Below, piece after piece: positions 15,137-23,516 of a stretch of 41,456 nt of DNA (its first letter is position 1; every line of letters starts with the position of its first letter). The stretch lies in assembly GCA_900540895.1 (NCBI GenBank), contig UQHV01000020.1, positions 1 through 41,456 on the forward strand, given 5' to 3'. The notes beneath the pieces are model-generated. The model was given only the letters and a program-made list of their open reading frames with translations. It ran no database searches and had not been told where the DNA came from. The DNA is from an uncultured Collinsella sp. Lineage in GTDB: Bacteria; Actinomycetota; Coriobacteriia; Coriobacteriales; Coriobacteriaceae. The position numbers and the translations under genes are program-made.

Positions 15137-16267
15137 CTAGCAATCGATGATCTGCAGGTCGTGCGGGGTCTTGGTGAAGGGCTCGTAGCCGTTCTCGGTG
15201 ACCACGCCGTAGTCCTCCAGGCGCACGCCGCCCACACCGGGCAGATACACGCCGGGCTCCATGGTGATAACCGAGCCGACCTCGATGGTGTTCTTGCTGC
15301 GGTTGAAGTTGGGCAGCTCGTGGATGTCGATGCCCACGCCGTGGCCCAGACCATGGTTGTAGTAATCGCCATAACCGGCATCGCCGATGATCTTCTTGGA
15401 AAGCTTAAAAATGTCGTTGCCCTCGACGCCCGGATGGATGGCAGCGACGCACTCCTCGTGCGTACGGCGCACGAGCGCGTACAGGTCAAGCTGCTCCTGG
15501 GTAGGCTCGCCCATCACGACGGTGCGCGTCATGTCGGAACGATAATCGCAGTAGCCCGCGCCGTAATCCATGAGGACGAAGTCGCCCTTCTCGATGACAC
15601 GGTCACTCGGTACGGCATGCGGGTTGGCGGTGTTGGGGCCGCTCGCCACAATGGAGCCGAAGGCCAGGCTGTCGGCGCCGTTGGCGAACATAAAGTTCTC
15701 GAGCTCGTTGCGAACCTGCTTCTCGGTCATACCGGGCTTAATAAAGCCGAGCATGTGCTGGAAGGCGGCGTCAGTGATCGACTGTGCATGGCGCATGAGC
15801 TCGATCTCCTCGGCATCCTTGATGGCGCGCATCTTGCGGATGTCGTCATGCATCAGCGGCAACATGCAGGCGACGGAACGATCCTCCAGACCACGCTGAA
15901 TGCCCTGGTAGAAGTTGATCTGCATATCGTCCTCGACAGCGCAGACGCGGCACTTGTTGGCTGCGATCTTGCCGGCGACCCAACCGGGGATGGTGCCCTC
16001 GTCCATGTCATAGACCCAAGGGCTGCCGGCGGGCGTGTTCTCCTCAAAGCTGTTGAGGTAGCGCGAGTCGGTATGGAACAGGCACTGGTCAGCCGTAATA
16101 AACGCCGCGTGCGGGAACTCGAAGGTGTAGTCGAAGACGCCCTTCACGCCCGTGAGCCAACGAAGATTGGCCTCGTCGCGTACCACGATAGCGTCGTAGC
16201 CGCGCTCGACCATCAGGGCACGGACACGTTCGATACGACCGGCAGGACCGGCAGCAAACTCAGACAT
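15137..16267 (-). CDS. M24-family Xaa-Pro aminopeptidase
   Basis: A 376-residue pita-bread metallopeptidase that removes an N-terminal residue before proline (PepP) or splits Xaa-Pro dipeptides (PepQ). An N-terminal creatinase-like domain (1-145) precedes the catalytic fold. All five metal ligands are present: D234 (MDYGA), D245 (RSDMTRT), H309 (GHGVGI), E337 (MEPGVY) and E351 (VRLEDY). AAAGGA lies six bases before the ATG. It is upstream of efp, as in many Gram-positive bacteria, which may link it to use of proline peptides. PepP and PepQ cannot be separated from sequence alone. Confidence 0.92.
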   Translation of the reverse strand: MSEFAAGPAGRIERVRALMVERGYDAIVVRDEANLRWLTGVKGVFDYTFEFPHAAFITADQCLFHTDSRYLNSFEENTPAGSPWVYDMDEGTIPGWVAGKIAANKCRVCAVEDDMQINFYQGIQRGLEDRSVACMLPLMHDDIRKMRAIKDAEEIELMRHAQSITDAAFQHMLGFIKPGMTEKQVRNELENFMFANGADSLAFGSIVASGPNTANPHAVPSDRVIEKGDFVLMDYGAGYCDYRSDMTRTVVMGEPTQEQLDLYALVRRTHEECVAAIHPGVEGNDIFKLSKKIIGDAGYGDYYNHGLGHGVGIDIHELPNFNRSKNTIEVGSVITMEPGVYLPGVGGVRLEDYGVVTENGYEPFTKTPHDLQIIDC

Positions 16268-16299
16268 GCAGATTCCTTTCTTATTGTCTCTATAAAGAC

Positions 16300-16362
16300 G
16301 GGACGGGTCTCAACCGAACGTCGGAATCGCATGCGAACCGCAACCGATTGGAAACCCGTCCC
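16300..16362 (-). other. Long-loop hairpin between the aroB-like gene and the M24 peptidase
   Basis: GGGACGGGT (16300-16308) and ACCCGTCCC (16354-16362) are perfectly complementary across a 45-base loop. On the minus strand GTCTTTATA follows. It may end the aroB operon or be part of the peptidase leader; the loop is too long for a confident terminator call. Confidence 0.4.
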
Positions 16363-16399
16363 TCAACATGATACGAAAGACGATGGATGTCAATAAATC

Positions 16400-17509
16400 T
16401 TAGAGAAGTTCTTTACGAGAAGCCAAGTAGGCGTGAGCATGGCGCTCAAGAACCTCGTCCTCGACGCTCGTTAGGCGAATGGCGCCGAGCGCCGCGGGCA
16501 GCGGCAGCATGCTGCGGTTCGAGCGGACAAACTGCTGTCTGCGGAACTCCTCGATATATGCGGCAGGCTCCAAGTCGAAGGCAAGCTCCTCGATGCCAAA
16601 GTCCTCCAGGCAGTCATCGAGATCAAACACATAGTCGATATCGAAGTCGCAGGCATCGTGTGCTAGGCGCGCCTCAAAGCGCATGCCCTCGGACAACAGC
16701 TGGTAGGCAGGGACCTGCGAAGCGGCATCGCCCAAGCAAGCGCGCAGGGTGCGCTCCCCCGTCTTGCCAAAATCGAGCGCATGGCGAGCGCTCGGGTTCG
16801 TGGCCGTCAGCACGTCCTTGCGGGCAGTCTGAGACCATTGAACGGCATTGACGAGTGCGACCTCCTCGCCCGCGAGAATCTCGGGGACGGTCTCAGTAAA
16901 CTGATTCCAGCGGGACTTGCTGCTCGAAAGCATGGTGCCAACAAGTACCGCATAGCCGAACTTGAGGTCCTCGGGTTCCGCCTCGCGAACAAGGTCGAGA
17001 TCACACACAACCAAGCCCGGTTCGGGACGGAACGCGATAGCGGGAAGCGCATTGGCCAACGAGGCGACGAGCGGCTTCATGGTCGTCGCGACCGTGAGCA
17101 TGGCGTCGAAGGTCGTCGGCAGCAGCGCGCACTCGGTTCGGCCACACCACTGGTTGGCGCACCAGCCAACAACCGAACAGGTTGCGGCATCGCCAACAGC
17201 GACAACCAGATCGTCGCAGGTGATGCGGTTGGCAGACAGGGCGCCAAAGATAGCATCGGCGTCGGCCAGCGTGGCACCAGCAGGCGAAACCTCGAGGACG
17301 AGCAGCGACACGGCAAAACCGGCGTCGACCAGCGCATGCTCGACGACCTCACCAAAACGCTCGGATGTGGCGTCGTTCCAAACCACCATCGCGCGCTTAG
17401 GCTTGCCCACGGCCGAGGCAAACATGCGCGGCAGCTCATCGAACGCGCCCAATCCGACGCGGACATCGACACTGCGGTTTTGGAAATTGATCAGTTGACG
17501 GCGAATCAT
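16400..17509 (-). CDS. 3-dehydroquinate synthase-family protein, active site degenerate
   Basis: A 369-residue protein with the overall AroB order: an N-terminal nucleotide-binding half (VVAVGDAATCSVVGW in place of GGGVVGDLAGF), then ALLPTTFDAML (PTT kept), VVCDLDLV, and a helical C-terminal half. The catalytic signature is gone. The segment that should read VDSSVGGKT...KN is TVATTMKP...NA. The zinc glutamate/lysine segment GLAEVIKYG reads FGYAVLVGT. FGHTFGHAIE reads FGKTGERTLR. The HGEAV motif reads AYQLLSEGM. So all three zinc ligands appear lost. The ATG overlaps the aroK stop (ATGA), so it is coupled to a normal shikimate kinase. It is either an inactive or repurposed AroB relative. The shikimate step would then need another enzyme. 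Confidence 0.75.
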   Translation of the reverse strand: MIRRQLINFQNRSVDVRVGLGAFDELPRMFASAVGKPKRAMVVWNDATSERFGEVVEHALVDAGFAVSLLVLEVSPAGATLADADAIFGALSANRITCDDLVVAVGDAATCSVVGWCANQWCGRTECALLPTTFDAMLTVATTMKPLVASLANALPAIAFRPEPGLVVCDLDLVREAEPEDLKFGYAVLVGTMLSSSKSRWNQFTETVPEILAGEEVALVNAVQWSQTARKDVLTATNPSARHALDFGKTGERTLRACLGDAASQVPAYQLLSEGMRFEARLAHDACDFDIDYVFDLDDCLEDFGIEELAFDLEPAAYIEEFRRQQFVRSNRSMLPLPAALGAIRLTSVEDEVLERHAHAYLASRKELL

Positions 17510-18039
17510 AGCAGTCCACGCTCCAAAAGCATCTCGGCACAAAGGTAGGAAACGTCCTCGAAGGACTTGTTGCGAATATCAAGGGTAATATCGGCGGCCT
17601 GGCGATACAGCGGACGACGATGCTCAAACAGGCGCGCGGCATGCTCGGGCGAACGGAAATCGGGGCGCGTGTCGGACCGACGAATCTGGCGAATCGAATC
17701 CTCGAAGTCGCCCTCGAGGTACACGCACGTACCCATTTCGTGCATCAGCTCAATATTCACCGGCGTCTCGACGATACCGCCCCCGCACGAAACCAACAGG
17801 CTGCGCTCGCTTTGGAGCGAACGGAGCGCCGAGGTCTCGAGCTCGCGAAAACGATCCTCGCCCTCGGTCTCAAAAATCTCGGTTACCGACTTGCCGCAAC
17901 GGCGCACGACCAGGCGGTCGGTATCGATAAAACGCCGCTTGAACATAGTGCCGACGTTGCGCGCAAGCGTCGATTTGCCCGCGCCCAAAAAGCCGATAAA
18001 GAAGATATGGTCGCAGCCGTGTTTGATGTGCTGAGACAT
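17506..18039 (-). CDS. aroK: Shikimate kinase
   Basis: A 177-residue kinase that makes shikimate 3-phosphate in aromatic amino acid synthesis. The P-loop is GFLGAGKS (16-23), the Mg/substrate DTD at 39-41, the substrate arginine in DRFRELE near 64, and the GGG substrate motif at 86-88, all intact. RSDTRPDF and FEHRRPLYRQ contain the lid and C-terminal arginines. It follows the YqeG-type gene after eight bases and overlaps the next gene, the aroB-family protein. The match to family length and motifs contrasts with the degenerate neighbour. Confidence 0.95.
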   Translation of the reverse strand: MSQHIKHGCDHIFFIGFLGAGKSTLARNVGTMFKRRFIDTDRLVVRRCGKSVTEIFETEGEDRFRELETSALRSLQSERSLLVSCGGGIVETPVNIELMHEMGTCVYLEGDFEDSIRQIRRSDTRPDFRSPEHAARLFEHRRPLYRQAADITLDIRNKSFEDVSYLCAEMLLERGLL

Positions 18040-18047
18040 GGCGAAAC

Positions 18048-18545
18048 CTATTCCTCGCAGGGAAGGTCGCGCAGGGCCCGGCGCTCAAAGATACGGAAGA
18101 TCTGCGTGTACCACAGGTCCTGGGTTGCCTGCGGCTTAACCAGGATAGTATCGACGCCGGCAAAATTGCCGCTCCACACGTCCGTGTAGAGCTGATCACC
18201 GATCAGCACCGCCTCGTCGGCCGTGGCGCCGAGGCGCTTAAGACCCGCCTTGAGGGCAAACGGCGCCGGCTTCATGGCGTGGCTGATGGCCTCGAGTCCC
18301 AGCTCGCGTGCAGAGCTCATGACCTGGTCGCGATGCCAGTTGTTGGACACCATGCACAGCTTAAAGCCTTTGGCGCGGGCGGCATCGAGCCAAGCGGAAA
18401 CCGCGGCGGGAACCTGCTCGGTGTCGCGCGGCACCAGGGTGTTATCGCGATCGAGCAGAATGGCGCGTTTGCCGTCGGCCCACAGGGCATCAAGGTCGAT
18501 GCGATCGACCGAGGCAACGTATCGTTTGGGGCTAAAAATCCTCAT
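18048..18545 (-). CDS. yqeG: YqeG-family HAD phosphatase
   Basis: A 165-residue HAD-superfamily phosphatase of the YqeG (IIIA) type. The catalytic loop is LLDRDNTL with nucleophile D32 and acid D34. VSNN is motif II. KP and IGDQLYTDVWSGN give motifs III and IV. The start at 18543-18545 leaves one base after the mltG stop; the reading frame continues upstream through mltG but without homology. YqeG proteins act on an unknown substrate and are often beside aroE/aroK or 30S-assembly genes. Here it lies between mltG and aroK. Confidence 0.85.
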   Translation of the reverse strand: MRIFSPKRYVASVDRIDLDALWADGKRAILLDRDNTLVPRDTEQVPAAVSAWLDAARAKGFKLCMVSNNWHRDQVMSSARELGLEAISHAMKPAPFALKAGLKRLGATADEAVLIGDQLYTDVWSGNFAGVDTILVKPQATQDLWYTQIFRIFERRALRDLPCEE

Positions 18546-18546
18546 G

Positions 18547-19980
18547 CTAATTCCAAGACTGTTGATGCTCTTCGTAGGTTTGCGAGAAGTACTCCTCGTC
18601 CTGCGTAATGTAGAAATACAGGTCATCGGAGTCGGTCGGCTCAAGCGTGGCCTTGAGTGCCTCGAGCGACGGAGAGCAGATGGGCGTGGGCGGCAGGCCC
18701 TCATGCTTATAGGTGTTATACGGACTATCGCTCTGCAGGTCGTCGGCGGTAACCTCGCCACCGGTGACATACATCATAGTCGCATCGCTATTGAGATAGC
18801 GCAGGCCATCGAGCTTGCCGGCAAGGCGGTTGTAGAAAACCGAGGCCACATGCGCACGTTGATCGGCGTTGAGGCCCTCGCGCTCAACGATAGAGGCCAA
18901 GTTGACGATGTCGTAGTCGGACATCTCCACACCGTAGCGTTCCTTGATCTTGGCTTCGCAGCTCGCAAAGTCAAGCGACTTGTACTCGGTCTTAAACTGA
19001 TCGAGCATAGCGCGAATCACGCCATCGGCCGTCGGCGAATCACCCAACGAATAGGTCTTGGGGAACAAGAAACCCTCGAGCGAGTCGTTGACGGCGCCCT
19101 TAAGGAAGCTATAGTCGTCCACGTAGTTGGAGGCCTTGGCCTGGTTGAGGAAGTCTTCCTTGGAGATACTGTCGTAGGCCTGGGCCACACGGTCGGCGAC
19201 TTGATCGACCGTCAGGCCCTCGGGAATAGTAAGCGCATTGGAGCCCGCGTTGGGGCCTTCCATGAGCTGCTGAACAACCTTGGTCGCATCCATGAGTGTG
19301 GTGAACGAATAAGTACCAGGCTTGAGCGACATATCGGCGTTGAGCTTTTTCACCGCCGCATAATAATCCTTGGGATTTTCGACGATATGGTTCTCGGAGA
19401 GAATCGAGGCGATCGTATCGCCCGAAGCACCGTCGGGAATGGTTACCGTAACCTGCTGACCAGCCGTGACCTTCGTATCCTCACCGGCAAAGAAGCCCTT
19501 GACGGCCGGCACGACAAAGAAAACGATCGCGACAAGCGCAAGCACCGCCACCACAACGCCGATGATCATGGGAACCGGAGAGCTCTTCTTTTGAGCACCG
19601 CGACGAGTATGCGTGTTGTAGCTCGAGCGGGTCGCCGGAGCAACGCCATGCGAACCGCGGGCGTGATGAGAATGCGATTGGGGGGCCTGCGTTCGCTGGG
19701 TAGGTGCCTGCTGCTTAAAGCGGGTACCGCCTGCAGGCTGGGCCGTACGAGCAGTGGGCTGCTGAGCCGCGTGAGAAGCCGGATGCTGAACCGAACGAGC
19801 AGAAGGCTGCTGACCCGTCCGTTGAACAGGTTGGGCCGAACGAGAGAAGGACTGCACCGGGCGCGCGGCAGGCTGAGCTGCGCGCTGCGTCGGCTGTGCC
19901 GGACGCTGGCCAGGCTGGGCAGGGCGCGACGCCGGCTGACGTGTACGATTCGGCTGGCGCGGATCGGAAGCACTAGGCAT
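18547..19980 (-). CDS. mltG: Endolytic murein transglycosylase MltG with long disordered N-terminus
   Basis: A 477-residue membrane enzyme that cuts nascent glycan strands and sets their length. Residues 1-137 are Gln/Ala/Pro/Arg/Thr-rich, low-complexity and presumably cytoplasmic. A transmembrane helix follows (about 137-159), then an extracellular LysM-like portion and the YceG catalytic domain. The catalytic glutamate is about E366 in NLASIVEREG. The segment SDSPYNTYKHEGLPPTPIC is typical of the family. The ATG at 19978-19980 has GAGGAGG six bases upstream and overlaps the ruvX stop by eight bases. The disordered tail is unusually long compared with most MltG proteins. Confidence 0.93.
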   Translation of the reverse strand: MPSASDPRQPNRTRQPASRPAQPGQRPAQPTQRAAQPAARPVQSFSRSAQPVQRTGQQPSARSVQHPASHAAQQPTARTAQPAGGTRFKQQAPTQRTQAPQSHSHHARGSHGVAPATRSSYNTHTRRGAQKKSSPVPMIIGVVVAVLALVAIVFFVVPAVKGFFAGEDTKVTAGQQVTVTIPDGASGDTIASILSENHIVENPKDYYAAVKKLNADMSLKPGTYSFTTLMDATKVVQQLMEGPNAGSNALTIPEGLTVDQVADRVAQAYDSISKEDFLNQAKASNYVDDYSFLKGAVNDSLEGFLFPKTYSLGDSPTADGVIRAMLDQFKTEYKSLDFASCEAKIKERYGVEMSDYDIVNLASIVEREGLNADQRAHVASVFYNRLAGKLDGLRYLNSDATMMYVTGGEVTADDLQSDSPYNTYKHEGLPPTPICSPSLEALKATLEPTDSDDLYFYITQDEEYFSQTYEEHQQSWN

Positions 19981-20401
19981 GCGAAACCTCCTCGTTTTTA
20001 CGATCGAGCCACGTCTGCAAAAAAAGGCTGGCGGCAATCATGTCGATCTTGCCCCTCATCTGCTTTTCGTTGAGGCCCTGCTCGCGCAGGATACGCTTGG
20101 CCTCTTGCGAGGACAGACGCTCGTCCTCAAACTCCAGCGGAAGATCGAGCTCGTCGGCAATCTTTTGCGCCACGGCGGCAACGCGCTCGGCTTGGGGGCC
20201 GGGCTCACCGGCCATGGTCAGGGGACGTCCGCTTACCAGGATGTCGGGCTCATAGTCTTCGACCAGGTAGCGGAACGTCTTGGCCATACCGGTGACCTCG
20301 GCGGCCGGGAGCACCTTGACGGGCATCGCCATCTTGCCATCACGGCTCGAGACGGCGATGCCAATCCTGGTCTCCCCTATGTCCAGCGCAAGCGCGACCA
20401 C
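19973..20401 (-). CDS. ruvX: RuvX/YqgF-type Holliday junction resolvase
   Basis: A 142-residue RNase H-fold nuclease. ALDIGETRIG has the first catalytic Asp (D7), DERLSSQEA the second acidic site, and KIDMIAASLFLQ the last Asp. It also has the RPLTMAGEPGPQ loop of the family. YqgF processes the 5' end of 16S rRNA in E. coli and can resolve Holliday junctions. The start is GTG. It lies 17 bases after alaS, the usual order alaS-ruvX-mltG. Confidence 0.93.
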   Translation of the reverse strand: MVALALDIGETRIGIAVSSRDGKMAMPVKVLPAAEVTGMAKTFRYLVEDYEPDILVSGRPLTMAGEPGPQAERVAAVAQKIADELDLPLEFEDERLSSQEAKRILREQGLNEKQMRGKIDMIAASLFLQTWLDRKNEEVSHA

Positions 20402-20418
20402 AGTGACTTCTTAGATTC

Positions 20419-23076
20419 TTAGGCGCCGAGCGCGGTCTTGGCGGCCGCGAGGGCATCGGCGATGCCGGCAGCATTCTTGCCACCGGCCTGGGCCATGTTG
20501 GGACGGCCACCACCGCGACCGTCGACCAGACCCGCGATCTGCTTGATCACATTACCGGCGTGGAACCCGGCCTTCACGGCGTCATCGGAGCCGGCAGCGA
20601 GCAGGGCCGGAGTGCCCTTCTCAGTCACGCTGGCGACGACACAAGCGACAGGGCCGGCGACCTTCTGGTGCACGGTATCCCATACGTTGCGCAGGTCGGC
20701 AGCCTCAAGGCCCTGGAGCTCAGCAACGACGAGCTTGTAGCCACCGAGCTCGACAGCACCCTCGATGGCGCTGGAAATGGCGTCGGAGGAACCACCGGTC
20801 AGAGCCTTTTTGAGCTTGTTGGACGTCTCGCGCAGCTCGACCTGCAGGTTCTCCACACGGGCGGGAACCTCGTCGACGCGGCACTTGAGCGCAGCAGCGG
20901 CGGCGTCAACGAGTGCAAGGCGGTCGGCCATATAGTCGAGAGCACCCTTAGAGGTCACGGCCTCGATACGGCGGACGTTCGAGCCCGTAGAGGACTCGGA
21001 AATAATCTTGAACAGGCCGATCTCGGCGGTGTTGGCAGCGTGCGTGCCACCGCAGAGCTCGCGAGAGAACGGCTGGTCCTCGGCGCCCACGGAGACGACG
21101 CGGACGACATCGCCGTACTTCTCTCCAAACAGAGCAACAGCGCCGGCAGCCTTAGCCTCGTCGATGCCCATAGCACGGGTCACGACCGGCTTGGAGGCGA
21201 AGATCTGCTGGTTGACCAAGTCCTCGACAGCCTTGAGCTGCTCGGAGGAAAGGGCCTCGAAGTGCGTAAAGTCAAAGCGCAGGTGCTCGGGCGTCACCAG
21301 CGAGCCGGCCTGGGAGACGTGCTCGCCCAGGACCTGCTTAAGGGCAGCGTCGAGCAGGTGCGTGGCGGTGTGGTTGCGGCGCAGGAAGCCACGGCGCTCG
21401 GCGTCGAGAGCGGCGGTCACAGCGGCACCGACAGTCAGCGTGCCATCGGCAACGTGCGCGACGTGGGCATACAGGCCGTTGTGGTTCTTGGTGTCGGCAA
21501 CGGTCAGAACAACGCCCTCGGCGGAAAGCTTGCCGGCATCGCCCTGCTGACCACCCATCTCGGCATAGAACGGGGTGCGGTCGAGCACGACCTCGACATC
21601 CTCGCCCGCGACTGCGGACTCGACGGACTCGCCGTTGCGCACGATGGCGACAACCTTGGCGCCCTCGATCACATCGTTGTCATAGCCGTCGAACTCGGTC
21701 GCTGCGACCTTGTCGGAAAGCTCGACCCACACGTCGTTGAAGCTACCCCAGGCGTCGCCCTTGGCGTTAGCGCGGGCGCGGGCCTTCTGGTCCTCCATGC
21801 AGGCAGTGAAGCCGTCCATGTCGACGTCGTGGCCAGCGGTGCCGGCGATCTCGACGGTCAGATCGATGGGGAAACCAAAGGTGTCGTGCAGCTTAAAGGC
21901 GACATCGCCCGGAAGCACAGCGCCCTCGGCAAGCGCTGCCAGGGCCTCGTCCAGGTACACGCGGCCGTTGTCGAGCGTCGTGGAGAAGCGCTCCTCCTCG
22001 GAGGCAACGATACCCTTGACGAGCGCGACGTTCTTGAGCAACTCGGGATAGGCCTCGCCCATTTGAGCGTTGACCTCGTCGATGAACTTGGTCAGGAAGG
22101 CGCCCTCGATGCCCAGCAGGCGACCGTGGAACACGGCACGGCGGAGCAGACGGCGAAGGACGTACTCGCGACCCTCGTTGCCGGGAAGGATGCCGTCCGA
22201 GATCATAAAGTCGACAGCACGGGAGTGGTCGGCGATGATGCGCAGGGAGCGGCTGGCGCCGGAGTAATCGTCGGCGTCATAGGTCTTGCCGCTGATCTCC
22301 TCACCGAGCTTGATGAGGTGCTGCATCAGATCGCCGTCGTAGTTAGCGGTCTTGTGCTGCATGATGGCGGCCATGCGCTCAAGGCCCATGCCCGTATCGA
22401 GGTTACGGTGCGGCAGCTCCGGCATGGAGCCGTCCTCCTGGCGGTCGTACTGGGTAAAGACGAGGTTCCAGAACTCCAGGAAGCGGTCGCAGTCGCAGCC
22501 AGGCTTGCAGTCGGGGCTGCCGCAGCCGACCTCCTCGCCCATGTCAAAGTAAATCTCGGAGCACGGGCCGCAGGGGCCAGTGGGGCCAGCGGCCCAGAAG
22601 TTGTCGTCCTCGCCCAGGCGGGAGATGTGGTCCTCAGCAACACCCAAAGAACGCCACACGTCGTGGGTCTCGTCGTCCTCGGTAAAGACGGTGAAGTACA
22701 GGCGGTCGAGCGGCAGCTTGAACTCCTTGGTGATGAGCTCAAAGGCCCAGGCGCAAGCCTGCTGCTTGGAGACGCCGCCAAAGGAGAAGTCGCCGAGCAT
22801 CTCAAAGAAGGACAGGTGACGGCCGTCCTCGCCGATGCAATCGATGTCGTTGGTGCGGACGCACTTCTGGCAGGAGATAGCGCCGATCTCCTTCATGGTC
22901 TTCTTGCCCTGGTAGTACTCCTTAAACTGGTTCATGCCGGCGTTGGCAAGCAGCAGCGAAGGATCGTCAGGGACGAGGGACGAAGAAGGATAGAGCTTAA
23001 GACCGCGCTCCTCAAAGAAGTTGAGGAACTTGGAGCGAATCTCGGCCGTAGTCATTGACGGGTAGTCAGCACTCAT
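20419..23076 (-). CDS. alaS: Alanyl-tRNA synthetase
   Basis: An 885-residue class II synthetase that charges tRNA-Ala. The aminoacylation core has RHLSFFEMLGDFSFGG and GPTGPCGPCSEIYF; a cysteine-rich CGSPDCKPGCDC lies after it. The editing domain has the zinc ligands HTATHLL and CGGTHAANT. The C-terminal domain has the Gly-rich GGRPNMAQAGG region. The ATG at 23074-23076 has GAGGAG nine bases upstream; the frame is open further upstream but without a ribosome site. It has its own promoter, set just after a terminator. It heads alaS-ruvX-mltG-yqeG-aroK-aroB-like. Confidence 0.97.
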   Translation of the reverse strand: MSADYPSMTTAEIRSKFLNFFEERGLKLYPSSSLVPDDPSLLLANAGMNQFKEYYQGKKTMKEIGAISCQKCVRTNDIDCIGEDGRHLSFFEMLGDFSFGGVSKQQACAWAFELITKEFKLPLDRLYFTVFTEDDETHDVWRSLGVAEDHISRLGEDDNFWAAGPTGPCGPCSEIYFDMGEEVGCGSPDCKPGCDCDRFLEFWNLVFTQYDRQEDGSMPELPHRNLDTGMGLERMAAIMQHKTANYDGDLMQHLIKLGEEISGKTYDADDYSGASRSLRIIADHSRAVDFMISDGILPGNEGREYVLRRLLRRAVFHGRLLGIEGAFLTKFIDEVNAQMGEAYPELLKNVALVKGIVASEEERFSTTLDNGRVYLDEALAALAEGAVLPGDVAFKLHDTFGFPIDLTVEIAGTAGHDVDMDGFTACMEDQKARARANAKGDAWGSFNDVWVELSDKVAATEFDGYDNDVIEGAKVVAIVRNGESVESAVAGEDVEVVLDRTPFYAEMGGQQGDAGKLSAEGVVLTVADTKNHNGLYAHVAHVADGTLTVGAAVTAALDAERRGFLRRNHTATHLLDAALKQVLGEHVSQAGSLVTPEHLRFDFTHFEALSSEQLKAVEDLVNQQIFASKPVVTRAMGIDEAKAAGAVALFGEKYGDVVRVVSVGAEDQPFSRELCGGTHAANTAEIGLFKIISESSTGSNVRRIEAVTSKGALDYMADRLALVDAAAAALKCRVDEVPARVENLQVELRETSNKLKKALTGGSSDAISSAIEGAVELGGYKLVVAELQGLEAADLRNVWDTVHQKVAGPVACVVASVTEKGTPALLAAGSDDAVKAGFHAGNVIKQIAGLVDGRGGGRPNMAQAGGKNAAGIADALAAAKTALGA

Positions 23077-23122
23077 AGAGGGAATCTCCTCGGTTTCACA
23101 TCGAAACAGTTCAAACGTAACG

Positions 23123-23150
23123 ATATTACCATCCCGCCGCGCCTGTGCAA
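23123..23150 (-). promoter_or_regulatory. Promoter of alaS
   Basis: On the minus strand TTGCAC (23145-23150) and TAATAT (23123-23128) are 16 bases apart. Transcription would start near 23116, giving a leader of about 40 bases. It lies just beyond a terminator, so alaS is insulated from upstream transcription. Confidence 0.65.
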
Positions 23151-23178
23151 AAAAGAGGGTCGCCAAACAGCGACCCTC
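23149..23178 (-). terminator. Minus-strand terminator upstream of alaS
   Basis: GAGGGTCGC (23155-23163) and GCGACCCTC (23170-23178) form a perfect 9-bp stem, followed on the minus strand by six T. It would stop transcripts of the AI-2E permease operon that have read through the opposite small gene. It could also be a leader attenuator if a promoter lies further upstream. Confidence 0.85.
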
Positions 23179-23232
23179 CAGCGAAAGTGCACGTTATTTA
23201 GTACTGCGCGATCCTTTGAAAAAGGACTGCTG

Positions 23233-23238
23233 TATAAT
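23233..23238 (+). promoter_or_regulatory. -10 box of the small membrane protein gene
   Basis: A perfect TATAAT lies 32 bases before the ATG of the small gene. The best -35 partners in the 16-18-base window (around 23209-23216) are weak. So this is a likely but not strong promoter. Confidence 0.5.
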
Positions 23239-23270
23239 TGCATATAAGATTCACCCGGAAGGAGCGATCG

Positions 23271-23510
23271 ATGAAAAGCAAACGATTTGTCCTGAATGCA
23301 CTTCTGGTTGTAGCACTTTTAGCGCTCTTAGCCTTCTCATGCTGGTACGCAAACCAACCATCATTTGGATACGTATTGTATACAGTAATGTCCGGCGATA
23401 AGGCTTATTACACTCTACGCGCAATTGACGTTCTCTTTTTCTATGTAGCCGGCCCCTTATCAATCGCTTTGGTCGCGTTTCTTGTCATTTACAACTTCAA
23501 GAAACGTTAA
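23271..23510 (+). CDS. Small membrane protein with two transmembrane segments, unknown function
   Basis: A 79-residue protein that I do not recognise. The N-terminus is short and basic (MKSKR). Transmembrane helix 1 spans about residues 7-26. A polar loop with several aromatics (WYANQPSFGYVLY) follows. Helix 2 spans about 52-74, and the end is basic (NFKKR). Both ends are thus predicted inside. GGAAGGAG lies six bases before the ATG, and TATAAT stands upstream. It is on the strand opposite its neighbours, has six bases between its stop and the converging permease gene, and is visibly more A+T-rich than the rest of the window. That composition suggests a recent arrival. Confidence 0.75.
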   Translation: MKSKRFVLNALLVVALLALLAFSCWYANQPSFGYVLYTVMSGDKAYYTLRAIDVLFFYVAGPLSIALVAFLVIYNFKKR

Positions 23511-23516
23511 TAGAAC

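Noticed and set aside
20560..23058. Very long plus-strand open frame opposite alaS (and similar ones opposite ileS, ptsI, the fructose permease and cca)
   Set aside because: They lie exactly antisense to genes with full motifs, have no ribosome sites and no recognisable domains. High-GC codon bias produces such mirror frames.
23077..23230. T-box or other riboswitch for alaS
   Set aside because: A terminator is present, but a promoter lies after it, and there is no stem I, specifier loop or TGGN bulge. The leader is only about 40 bases.
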